Shown here one piece after another: positions 1-8,666 of a stretch of 64,000 nucleotides of DNA. The notes under the pieces are model-generated. The model was not told where the DNA came from and did not search any database. It saw only the letters and a program-made list of their open reading frames with translations. The position numbers and the translations under genes were made by a program. The stretch lies in NCBI RefSeq assembly GCF_002277955.1, contig NZ_CP018477.1, positions 4,423,206 to 4,487,205 of the forward strand, given 5' to 3'. Source of the stretch: Thermogutta terrifontis (lineage in GTDB: Bacteria; Planctomycetota; Planctomycetia; Pirellulales; Thermoguttaceae). The first letter of the stretch is position 1. Each line of letters opens with the position of its first letter.

Positions 1-171
1 GGTGTGATTTCCCAATCTCCCTGGGCTAAAACTTGTTTTCCGCCCCCCAGCCATACTGCCGCCGCGAAAAGCAAGCATGCCCATCTGGCGGCTTTTTTCC
101 AGCCTGCCGCGGAGCAAAAGTTTCTCCTCGAATTGCCACACACTGGACCGCAAAAAATTCTCAGCATCGCC
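1..171. other. Short non-coding stretch at the left window edge
   Basis: This lies downstream of the stop codon of the minus-strand PQQ-propeller gene. Short plus-strand reading frames cross it, but they lack a recognisable ribosome binding site and protein similarity. I see no clear hairpin followed by a T-run. It may be the 3' flank of that gene or part of a gene beyond the window. Confidence 0.4.
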
Positions 172-3100
172 CTATCCTCCGTCGGAGACAACGCCGATTT
201 GATAGCTTGCTCGCCTCGCGGGGCTTGAAGGATGGCCCGTGAAGAGCAGAAGTTCGGTATCCCAGAGTACGATCGGCCCAATCCAGGGAGTTTTTTTCTC
301 GGGCAGCGGAACCTGAGTGTACCCAACACATCGACCATCTGTGATGCCGTAAAAAGTCATCTGGAGTACGGCCGGGCGTTCCTGGGGATTTTCCCTCAGC
401 TGAAGCGCCACAATGGTATCGGGATTGTGAACCCGCAGCCATTCGTCCACATCGTGATGTTCGATTTCCGCCAGTAACCGTCCCGACGCTGCCTCAAGAA
501 TGGCCAGACCGTTCTCCGTCCGGATGTAAAGCCTACCCCCGGATTCTCCCAGAATTCCCAGCAGCCGGCCCAGCGGGCGACACCATTTGAGCGTTCCATC
601 GGAGAGCGCAACTGCACACACGCACCAGCTTCCCCGACCTGTGACGATTACCGTATCTCCACAAACGAGTGGCGCAGGGTTGTCCTGATAAAACCAGGGC
701 TGAGAAGGCCACCACCCGTCAGAAGGCGGAGCCACCCATGGCACCGTCCGCAACCATGCGACCCGACCGGTCACGTCTCCCGCGAAGACCGCTCCCCGGA
801 CCTGCCCCACGAATTGTGGCCCAATCGCCGTCACCTGACAATCGACCGGTTGGTTGATCGTATTTCGCAGGCTGAACAACTTCGTGAATTCACGGAGACG
901 CCCTCGCTCGGGATCCACGCAGGCCAGTCCAAGCTCGATGCGGTCGCTCTCCATATCGGACGCCACAATGGCGTACACATCCGTTCCCACCAGCCAGGGA
1001 TCGGACACGACGTCACCTTTGGGACGGCAGTTCCAGACCACGTGCCCGTCGATCAGATCAAGGCACACGAGTTCCGTCCCCCGTTGCTCCCATCGCCGGG
1101 CGATCAGGCGGCCCTCGTGAACGAGCGGTTTCATCCGCACCATGGCCGGCGCCCGCTGATCGCCCTGAATCGTCGATTGCTGCCCCCACACAAGTGTCCC
1201 ATCCCTGGCATAAGCGCGGATATCTGACTGTGCGTCCACGAGGAGGAGATCGTCAAGCGGAGTAAAACTCATCTGCGCTCGCGGCCAGTCTATCTCCCGA
1301 TCCGGAAAGGAAGGAGGCCGCCTCAAACCCGGCGTCTCCACCGATACTCCAGGACGAATCTCCAGGGGGCCAATTTCCCAACTGTTTACCGAAGTGGTAA
1401 AAATCCACTGCTCGCTACTGGGCTTGGACTGGGCCAGCGAGTCCACTTCGCCGAAGGCAGGCACGAGTGACATGACCAGCTTCAGGCGACGGAGAACTTC
1501 CTGTTGAATTGCGGCGTCGGGCACTGATCGGGCACGCTGGTAATAGGCGAGGGCCTCGGCCATGCGTCCCAATACCAGCCGCCGGTCGCCCAGCCAGATC
1601 GCCGCCCAGGCCGCTACAGTTGTCCCCGGTACCCGCATAGCGACATTTTCCGCAAGATCTTCCCGGCCATTATTCTTTGCCTGCTCCAATTGAATCTGGC
1701 CGACTTTAACAGCCAACCCTGCCAGAGCCTGAGAAAACCCCGAAAAACGGGAGGCAAGGCGTTCCAGATAGAGCGGGAAACTGCACCAGAGGTCGTTGTC
1801 GTCGGAAGCAGGGAAGAAACCTTCCGTTTCGTTGGCGCTCGCCTCAAGGATTCGCTGGGCCGCCCCCGAAACGTCCCCGTGATCCAGCATCGCACTCAGT
1901 TCCTGGACCAGATTGTACGCAGGCTTGCCGATATCCACCTGAAGCGGTTCCATTACCCGGGGGAAGTTGTCCTGGAGAATTCCGGCAGCCGTAGCGGTAC
2001 CGGTACGGCTCCTCTGTAGCGCGACACCCGCCAGGTATCGAAGTGAATCGGGAACCACGTCGCTGCCGGGGACGGCTGCCCATTGCACGGTGTAACCCAA
2101 GCGCGCCAGATGCGTCCCATCATGGGCCGCCAGTGCCGCAAACAACTCCTGCCGAAACAGAGCCTCCGGAAACGCAGGCAGCCGCCATTCCGCCCAGTAG
2201 GGACACCGCAAGAACCAATCGCTCAGCAGAGTGAAGGCAGGGCACTCGTTCCGCCTCAGTTCGTCCCACATCATTCGGACCATCCGATTGGGAAGCCGTT
2301 CGTAAATCCCCCAATCGCGGGACGAACTCAACCCGGCCAGAAATGAACTCGTAGCGAGTTTTTTGCCAATTGGCAGGCGGGATTCTGTAATGACATCCCA
2401 GAGCATCTCCAGAACACGCTGGCCGAGATAACTGGGGGGATTCTGCTGAAGGGTCTTGACGCAACAGGCCGCCAACCACCGGGACAACTCCACGTCGGGG
2501 CAACTTCGGAAAACGGCCTCGCACCACCTCGTCCAGTCGGACTCCTGATACACCTCTTGTGGCACCTGCGCGAAAAGTTCCGCGTCGCACCACTCGGAAG
2601 GATCGAGCAACGGCTGCAGAGAAAGCGATTCCAGTACAATCCGGCGATTTTGACCGCGCGTCAAAAATAAGCCGCACCAGGCCACCTGGCGGTCGCAGTT
2701 TTCCGCAGTCGGTGCCGCAAGCGACCAATGTTTGCCATCGGGACTGAACCACCACTTGACGACACCGGCGGCGATGGTCAATTTGAACCACTGCGATTCA
2801 CCCACCAGGGGCACGACCTGGTTGTCATCGGCACCGCGCTCCCAACTATCATCCTGGGCGGAGTGAAAGCCGAAAACCAGTTCCGATCTTCCCGACCTTT
2901 TGAAAAATCCCAATCCGGCGATGGGCCGGCGATCTCGATCCGCCACGAAAAATCCCGTGCCCGGCGTCACCTGATGGAATTTGAGCACGATCTCCAGGGC
3001 TCCGACAGGGGGCACCGGAAACCCTGCGTATGCACGCTCTTTCACGTCCACTCCAACGAACTCGACACGGCCCTGTTCGTCCAAATTGAGTGCTAACCCT

Positions 3101-4122
3101 GGAAAACTCTTCCAGGAAGACCAGCCAAAACTTCCCGCAGGCAAAACTGCCTGAGAAGAAACCGCTGACGAAGGAGGTTTAGAACCAGGGTCCTGCGAAA
3201 ATGAGGGTGCCTCATCGGGAGGAATGGGTATCCCGGAGAGCCAGCGCAGCTCGCGCAACCGGGTCTTTCCCACCATCCAGAGTTCCTCGGGTGGACCGGA
3301 GAAAGGCACGGTTAGTAACCGCAGCGGCCCGCGAGCCAGGACCAATTCCTTTCCATTCCAAAAAAGCATGACGCTGCCCAGTCCGCTCCGCCTGTAGCGT
3401 CCCTGATCGGTTCCCCAAAGTTCCAACCGCTGAGGTCTGTCTGGCCTTTGCCGAAAATCGGACTCCACCACGTAGGCAGCCCACGCCTGATAAAAGCTCG
3501 GATGATAGCGAAGCTCAACCACGCGGTTCCCTGCAACCACGAAGAATGAAAGATTCTCCGGACGGACGAGGCCAATCTTGAGGCACTGGTCCTGATCAAA
3601 ATGCGGCGTGAGTCGAAAAACACCCTCGACGAACCGAACAGGCCAGGGGCCTTCCCTCGTCTGATCTATCCGGTAACCTTGCCCGGGAACGCGCTCCAGG
3701 ATCGACCGGAGACTACTTTCTGTGACCACCTCATCGTTTTGCCAGGCCTCGATAAACCAGCGCGGGTCGTAAGGCGGCCATGGGTGGTTGGTTCCGTTCT
3801 CGGGCTGCGACAGGTCCCCGCTGGCAACATTACCGGGGTTTTCTTCTGCGGCCCAAGCGAGATGGGTCAACACTGAGTTCGTCAAAACACCCCATGTCAA
3901 AACAAGAGCAACAACGTGGCAGATGCTTTGTTCGATCCATTTTCTCCCACCGGTTGCTCGACCCGTTAGTCCCACAGACTCCGACCCTCGAAACAAATTG
4001 CCGAATAGAATCGCGGTTCTGCCCACAATGTCTGGCAAAGATTGGACTGCGGAATCGCCTACGGCACTCCCGTAGCGTCGCAGGCGATCGCCTTGTTGAT
4101 TGCACATCGTCATGCAGATCAT
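172..4122 (-). CDS. Large secreted protein with C-terminal PQQ-like beta-propeller
   Basis: The product has 1316 residues. A hydrophobic stretch at about residues 64-91, ending in an alanine-rich AWAAEE, looks like a signal sequence after an unusually long N-terminal tail. Residues of about 320-490 resemble a concanavalin/LamG-type beta-sandwich, with strands around GTGFFVADRDRRPIAGLGFF. The middle is helical with at least one TPR-like unit near YYQRARS. The last third, from about 960, has repeated blades of the PQQ/BamB type (for example LVCLDLIDGHVVWNCRP and AVALSDGTLKWCRPLG). Such propellers usually bind partner proteins or polymers outside the cytoplasm. The ATG has GGAGG nine bases upstream. 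The exact role is unknown; I infer an exported scaffold or binding protein. A shorter start nearer the signal sequence is possible. Confidence 0.75.
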   Translation of the reverse strand: MICMTMCNQQGDRLRRYGSAVGDSAVQSLPDIVGRTAILFGNLFRGSESVGLTGRATGGRKWIEQSICHVVALVLTWGVLTNSVLTHLAWAAEENPGNVASGDLSQPENGTNHPWPPYDPRWFIEAWQNDEVVTESSLRSILERVPGQGYRIDQTREGPWPVRFVEGVFRLTPHFDQDQCLKIGLVRPENLSFFVVAGNRVVELRYHPSFYQAWAAYVVESDFRQRPDRPQRLELWGTDQGRYRRSGLGSVMLFWNGKELVLARGPLRLLTVPFSGPPEELWMVGKTRLRELRWLSGIPIPPDEAPSFSQDPGSKPPSSAVSSQAVLPAGSFGWSSWKSFPGLALNLDEQGRVEFVGVDVKERAYAGFPVPPVGALEIVLKFHQVTPGTGFFVADRDRRPIAGLGFFKRSGRSELVFGFHSAQDDSWERGADDNQVVPLVGESQWFKLTIAAGVVKWWFSPDGKHWSLAAPTAENCDRQVAWCGLFLTRGQNRRIVLESLSLQPLLDPSEWCDAELFAQVPQEVYQESDWTRWCEAVFRSCPDVELSRWLAACCVKTLQQNPPSYLGQRVLEMLWDVITESRLPIGKKLATSSFLAGLSSSRDWGIYERLPNRMVRMMWDELRRNECPAFTLLSDWFLRCPYWAEWRLPAFPEALFRQELFAALAAHDGTHLARLGYTVQWAAVPGSDVVPDSLRYLAGVALQRSRTGTATAAGILQDNFPRVMEPLQVDIGKPAYNLVQELSAMLDHGDVSGAAQRILEASANETEGFFPASDDNDLWCSFPLYLERLASRFSGFSQALAGLAVKVGQIQLEQAKNNGREDLAENVAMRVPGTTVAAWAAIWLGDRRLVLGRMAEALAYYQRARSVPDAAIQQEVLRRLKLVMSLVPAFGEVDSLAQSKPSSEQWIFTTSVNSWEIGPLEIRPGVSVETPGLRRPPSFPDREIDWPRAQMSFTPLDDLLLVDAQSDIRAYARDGTLVWGQQSTIQGDQRAPAMVRMKPLVHEGRLIARRWEQRGTELVCLDLIDGHVVWNCRPKGDVVSDPWLVGTDVYAIVASDMESDRIELGLACVDPERGRLREFTKLFSLRNTINQPVDCQVTAIGPQFVGQVRGAVFAGDVTGRVAWLRTVPWVAPPSDGWWPSQPWFYQDNPAPLVCGDTVIVTGRGSWCVCAVALSDGTLKWCRPLGRLLGILGESGGRLYIRTENGLAILEAASGRLLAEIEHHDVDEWLRVHNPDTIVALQLRENPQERPAVLQMTFYGITDGRCVGYTQVPLPEKKTPWIGPIVLWDTELLLFTGHPSSPARRASYQIGVVSDGG

Positions 4123-4245
4123 CAGGTTTCGCCTCCCCGGTGGGAAACAGCGGAAGGCTTTTTCTTTCTGGCGGAACTTATCCGTGGTTGGGGAGCCGCA
4201 TCACCGCCGTGTAGCCGGTAACCGGGCCGCTTCCATTCCATGGCT

Positions 4246-5784
4246 TCAGTAACTGATCCATCCAGCCGATTCCAGCCATTGATAAAGCCAGGGGTGCGTC
4301 CAGGGGTTCCAAGTGGGATAGGCCGCCGACATCGCTGATGCAGCCGCCAAGAGCAGGGCCAGTCCACGCCCCAGTCTCGTGGATGCAAGCCGCTCCAGCG
4401 CGGGAACCATCCCATAAAGCCACAGCGGAGCCAGCCACAGGACCCAGCGAAAACAGCACGTCATGCCTCCGTAACTTCGATCCGGCTGCGGACGCAAAAT
4501 ATAAAACGCAACGCAGATCACGGAAGCCAACACGATGGCCAGCAGAATGAGTTTTTGCTCTGGCCCGCGCGAGGACCGCAATCCCCACCAGCATCCCGCG
4601 ATGGTCAGCAGCCACAACGGGGTGAGCGAAAAAATTCCGTGATGCCCTACCAGCACATGGAACGCATAAACCCAGGCCGATGCTTCTCCCTTATCAATAC
4701 CTACCGGATTGCGCCAGTAACTGTCGATTTTTCGTCCGCGGACTTCATATTCATAGTCATACCAGTTCTCGCCTGGTTCGCCCGATCGATGCGCATAGGG
4801 GGGTGAGATCGTCCCGTGGGCCAGCCAGTTCGTGTAAAAGAAGGCAGCAAACACCACGGCACTCCCCACCAAATACCATAGAAGCACCGGTTTAAACACG
4901 AACCGCGCGATGATCACCAGCAGCAACAACCAGAGTATCAGCGAGGGTAACTCGAACGTCACACCCAAGGCCATCACCAATCCCAAAAGTGCAAAAAGCC
5001 ACCAGCGGCGCTGGCCATCCGCAATGATTCTCGCGGCCAGCTCCACAGCCACCGCAGCGCACACAGCGCCCGGCAGGTGGTTATTCAGAGTGTTAACGAA
5101 CGTCGTCACAAACGTGGCAAAACACGCACTTCCCGTCACAAAGAGCTGAACCCATGGGTTGGAAGTGATCCGCTCCACAAGGCGCTGAATACTCCAAAAG
5201 TAAACAAGCATGGGCAGCCAGTTAAACGTGATGAGCACAATCCACGCCACCGGGTAAGGATAGTCGGCAAGGGTCAATCCAAACCCGTGGTAGAGGACCC
5301 AGTATTCCGCCGCCACGAGTGTCGCAAAAAGGGGGGGCTTGCTGGAATAGAGATGCCCGTTGTGCTTCACCATATCGATGGTGTCCCACAATCTTTCCTG
5401 AATGACGCGGTCGATGGCATACGGGGCCCCCGGTACCCGCATGTCAGGTTCAACCAGGGCCCGCACCGTGCACCATCGACTGCGATCATTCGCACTCAGA
5501 AAAGGCCGTCTCAGAACGGCCGCTTCTCTCAGGGCACGCTCGACCCGTTCGAGCTCTCTCTCGATTTTTTCCGGACTGACCCCCCGCTGTTGCAATTCAG
5601 CGCGCCTTTCTTCAAGTCGGCGGGGAATCTCATTGAGTCGCTGGCGTTCCAACTGATAAACATCGACGGAATCCACCGCGAAAATCCGTCCCAGCATGAT
5701 CCCTGCCGCCAGGACCATCAGAATGGTGCAACCACTCCGGACATCAAAGCTACTCACGCAATCTGTTTTCTGCTCGAAGTTCAT
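4246..5784 (-). CDS. Polytopic membrane protein, GT-C (ArnT/PMT-like) glycosyltransferase candidate
   Basis: The product has 512 residues with about ten hydrophobic helices. An N-terminal helix is followed by a charged segment rich in E and R (residues 40-90) that is probably extracytoplasmic. The region LYSSKPPLFATLVAAEYW matches the KPPL signature near the first long loop of ArnT/PMT_2-type enzymes. Those enzymes transfer sugars from polyprenyl-phosphate carriers on the outer face of the membrane. A GT2 of the kind that makes such carriers lies about 430 bases upstream on the same strand, which fits. A GGAGA precedes the ATG. I did not recognise a closer family, and the acidic catalytic residue is not certain, so the enzymatic role is inference. 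Confidence 0.65.
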   Translation of the reverse strand: MNFEQKTDCVSSFDVRSGCTILMVLAAGIMLGRIFAVDSVDVYQLERQRLNEIPRRLEERRAELQQRGVSPEKIERELERVERALREAAVLRRPFLSANDRSRWCTVRALVEPDMRVPGAPYAIDRVIQERLWDTIDMVKHNGHLYSSKPPLFATLVAAEYWVLYHGFGLTLADYPYPVAWIVLITFNWLPMLVYFWSIQRLVERITSNPWVQLFVTGSACFATFVTTFVNTLNNHLPGAVCAAVAVELAARIIADGQRRWWLFALLGLVMALGVTFELPSLILWLLLLVIIARFVFKPVLLWYLVGSAVVFAAFFYTNWLAHGTISPPYAHRSGEPGENWYDYEYEVRGRKIDSYWRNPVGIDKGEASAWVYAFHVLVGHHGIFSLTPLWLLTIAGCWWGLRSSRGPEQKLILLAIVLASVICVAFYILRPQPDRSYGGMTCCFRWVLWLAPLWLYGMVPALERLASTRLGRGLALLLAAASAMSAAYPTWNPWTHPWLYQWLESAGWISY

Positions 5785-6211
5785 CGAATCTCCGCGCGAA
5801 TCAGTTCCGTAATTTTCGGATAACTTTCTCCATCATCAAGCGTGACGTATTGTCCACCTCCGGCCGGCCCTCACATCCAAAGGTGTTAGGCCATGGCCAA
5901 CCGCAACGCGGTAGCAGCCCGTTTCCTTTCTTCTCGATATTCGGTGGGGAAGCCATCACATCGGGCGTGCGACTGCATCTCCCTCCCTTGGTATAGGATA
6001 ATCCGCACCGCCCGCCGTTAAAAAGACGCAGGTCGTGGAATGGGGTGTTTCTCGATTTTGAGGCGGCTACCGCACGAACTGCCCACCCTCGTTCAACTAT
6101 CACCCCGACGGAGCGGATCGGAGTCGTTCGTGCCCGTTCACCGCCGGGCGCAATAATTCGCGGAGTCTCCCATCTGCCCAGGCCGGCAGCCGTGTCATCT
6201 GGGGTGGGTAT
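5785..6211. other. Intergenic region, 427 bases
   Basis: This separates the GT2 gene (stop at 6212) from the GT-C-like gene, both on the minus strand. Possible reading frames here have no ribosome binding site or recognisable product. I found no strong promoter match, only a weak TTGATG with a poor -10 near the downstream start, and no terminator hairpin. The length suggests the downstream gene has its own promoter. Confidence 0.4.
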
Positions 6212-7189
6212 TCAATTTCCGCTCCGCGTGGGGCCGCCAATCTCCTCCGCCAGCGAGTACGTTCGTTCCTGCTTCACGTGGTAGGCGGTGAGCAACTCGG
6301 CGAGGAAGCCCACGCTGATGAGCTGGGCACCGAGAAGCAACAGGGCTACGGAATAGATGACGAGGGGTCGGTCCCGCAAATTGACGACCTCCACGCCCGG
6401 AATGACGCGAGAGAAAAACCATTCGGCGGCCAGCATGACCAAAATAAATGCTCCCAGCGCAAAGGAGATCAGTCCAAAAGTTCCCAGAAAGTGCTGGGGG
6501 CGGAGCCCAAAGCCGGTCAGGAACTTGACGGTCAGCAAATCGAGAAAGCCCTTCACGAACCGTGCCGCCCCGTACTTGGATTTGCCAAACTGTCTCGGTC
6601 GGTGATGAATGGGGATCTCCGTAACGCGAAAGCCGCGCGCCGCCGCAAGAACGGGAATGAATCGGTGCAGTTCTCCATAGATGTGAATTTCGCCCAGCAC
6701 TTCCCGGCGGTAACACTTCATGCCACAGTTGTGATCGTGGAGATACACGCCCGACATCTTACCCAGCAGCCAGTTGAAGACGCGGGAGGGCCAGACCTTG
6801 TGCCAGGGATCATGCCGTACTTTCTTCCAACCGCTCACCAGATCCCAGCCTTTTTCCAGTTCCGCCAGAAAGCGGGGAATTTCCCGAGGATCGTCCTGTA
6901 GGTCGGCGTCCAGCGTCATCACGCGGGGTTTGGTTGCCCGAGAAAAGCCCGCCGTAAGCGCGGCGGCCTTTCCAAAATTCCGCCGGAATCGCAGGCCACG
7001 CACACGGGGATCACCCGCCGCCAGTTCGCGGATGATCTCCCAGCTCCCGTCGGTGGACCCATCGTCGACGAAAATGATCTCGGCATCGAGCCCCTCTGCC
7101 TCGCAAACGGTTTTGATCTCGGCATAAAGTTGCCGGAGACTTTGCGCTTCATTGAGCAGAGGAATGACAATGGAAAGCTCACCAGCCAT
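6212..7189 (-). CDS. Family 2 glycosyltransferase (polyprenyl-phosphate sugar synthase type)
   Basis: The product has 325 residues from the ATG giving MAGELSIVIPLLNE. The GT-A fold spans residues 5-225, with VDDGSTDGS near residue 41 and the metal-binding TLDADLQDDP near 92. Two C-terminal membrane helices follow (about 235-260 and 275-300). This is the DPM1/GtrB/ArnC architecture: such enzymes move a sugar from a nucleotide donor to undecaprenyl or dolichyl phosphate at the inner membrane face. The start overlaps the end of the upstream membrane-protein gene by 11 bases, which suggests translational coupling. An in-frame TTG 17 codons upstream is possible but less likely. The product probably feeds a GT-C enzyme, perhaps the gene ending at 4246. 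The donor sugar cannot be read from the sequence. Confidence 0.9.
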   Translation of the reverse strand: MAGELSIVIPLLNEAQSLRQLYAEIKTVCEAEGLDAEIIFVDDGSTDGSWEIIRELAAGDPRVRGLRFRRNFGKAAALTAGFSRATKPRVMTLDADLQDDPREIPRFLAELEKGWDLVSGWKKVRHDPWHKVWPSRVFNWLLGKMSGVYLHDHNCGMKCYRREVLGEIHIYGELHRFIPVLAAARGFRVTEIPIHHRPRQFGKSKYGAARFVKGFLDLLTVKFLTGFGLRPQHFLGTFGLISFALGAFILVMLAAEWFFSRVIPGVEVVNLRDRPLVIYSVALLLLGAQLISVGFLAELLTAYHVKQERTYSLAEEIGGPTRSGN

Positions 7190-8369
7190 GACCGTCGTTG
7201 GTTGCTCTGACTTCGCGAGGGGGTGAAGACGAATTCTCAATCGCCGGATGCATCCTCCGAAAGCCCCCAGCCAAATACGGCAGTGACCACATCACCAGGG
7301 CGAGAACGATCTCGGTAGCAAGCCACACCAATCTTAGCATCACCGCTGCGACGAGCGCGACCACCTCGCCCGAGACTCCTTGCCCCACCAGCCAGCGCGA
7401 CGCGAGGTAAGGGGCGAGCACGGCCGCCAGGATGAGTTCGCGGGCCCCCAACCCGCCGGGCAAAAAGAGAATCAGAAATCCCCCCACCGTGGCCAGGGCT
7501 ACCGAGGCCACCAGTGGTGGAACCGCTTCCAGGATCGCGCTTCCTGAGGGGGCAAACTCAAATCCGGGAAGTTCAATCGCCCGCAACACCAGCCCCAGGC
7601 TTATTCCAAACCCCACCCACAGTAACAGCATGGCGGCCCAGCCCTCCCACAGTTGCACGAAGTTGATGCGATCGATAGCGGTGAGCACCTCCGGCCGATT
7701 GCCCCGAGTTGCCAGCAGCCGCAGAATCGGCTTGAAAAACGGGGGCAGGGTGGGAATCGTGACCACCACAGCCAGCGTGATGGCGGTCCACAGTAACCGT
7801 GAATCGGATGGAGCCCAGACGACCAGATACAGCGTGGCCAGCGCCGCACCCACCGACATCATCGTGAGCGTCTCCACAAAAACGCTGGCCGCCGCCATGG
7901 CCGGCTGGACTGAATTCCCCGCCACAAGCGCAGTCCTCACGATAACCACACAGGCCTTACCCGGCACATATTTGCCGATTTGTCCCACGAGGTACGCCCG
8001 GAGCACCTTCCCGAAAGAGGTCTTTTGCTGCGCGGAGCGCAAGACCCTGCCCCAAAACCAGGCCGCAGGCAAAAGACTCGCCGCGTAGCACATCCCGGCA
8101 GCAACACACCATCCCCAGGACACCCGCAACGGGATACCGCGCTCACCGAGTTGCCGTAACTCTCCCAGCGCATCCTTCCCGGCGTGCCACAGGGCCCATA
8201 TGATGGCCCCCGTGAGGGCGGCCTGCAAGGCGTAAAGACCCCAGCGTCTCCAGCAACGCGTGGAAGACGCCGAGGTGGTGGGTCGGTCAGGAGTCTCCTC
8301 GCACTTCTGTGACACGAAACCACCCGGCAGCCGAAAGAGGTTCGCTCCGCAAATTGTGCGGAGATACAT
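7179..8369 (-). CDS. Lysylphosphatidylglycerol synthase TM-region family protein (UPF0104)
   Basis: The product has 396 residues from the ATG used here. About eight membrane helices are present, with the family hallmark YLVGQIGKYVPGKA near residue 115 and a glycine-rich FLPGGLGARE segment late in the protein. The family includes the flippase half of MprF and many stand-alone proteins next to glycosyltransferases, where a lipid-flipping role is suspected. Here it overlaps a GT2 gene by 11 bases, so the two are probably made together. The reading frame extends upstream to a TTG at 8489, and other non-ATG starts are possible. The ATG lacks a clear ribosome binding site, so the N-terminus is uncertain. 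Confidence 0.8.
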   Translation of the reverse strand: MYLRTICGANLFRLPGGFVSQKCEETPDRPTTSASSTRCWRRWGLYALQAALTGAIIWALWHAGKDALGELRQLGERGIPLRVSWGWCVAAGMCYAASLLPAAWFWGRVLRSAQQKTSFGKVLRAYLVGQIGKYVPGKACVVIVRTALVAGNSVQPAMAAASVFVETLTMMSVGAALATLYLVVWAPSDSRLLWTAITLAVVVTIPTLPPFFKPILRLLATRGNRPEVLTAIDRINFVQLWEGWAAMLLLWVGFGISLGLVLRAIELPGFEFAPSGSAILEAVPPLVASVALATVGGFLILFLPGGLGARELILAAVLAPYLASRWLVGQGVSGEVVALVAAVMLRLVWLATEIVLALVMWSLPYLAGGFRRMHPAIENSSSPPREVRATNDGHGW

Positions 8370-8666
8370 TCCCAGTTGATCGGCAAATGTCCGATATCTC
8401 CCGTGGGGCCCCGTTAGCTTCACACCACGTGGACGCAATCTCAGCAGACCGTGGACAACGGTCGGTCGCACGTCAACCCCGTTCCACAAGCCCCACGCTT
8501 CATCTTAACCGCTGTCATGAGATTTCAAAAGACGAAACGCAGCCGGCATTCACCCAATGCCCAACGATCGCGGAGGACAATCGGTCGCACGGTTCCGGCA
8601 CGGTAGCGGTTCGCGGCATGAACGGGCGCGATTGGTCGCTGGGACATGCCGCGCATTAACGATTCG

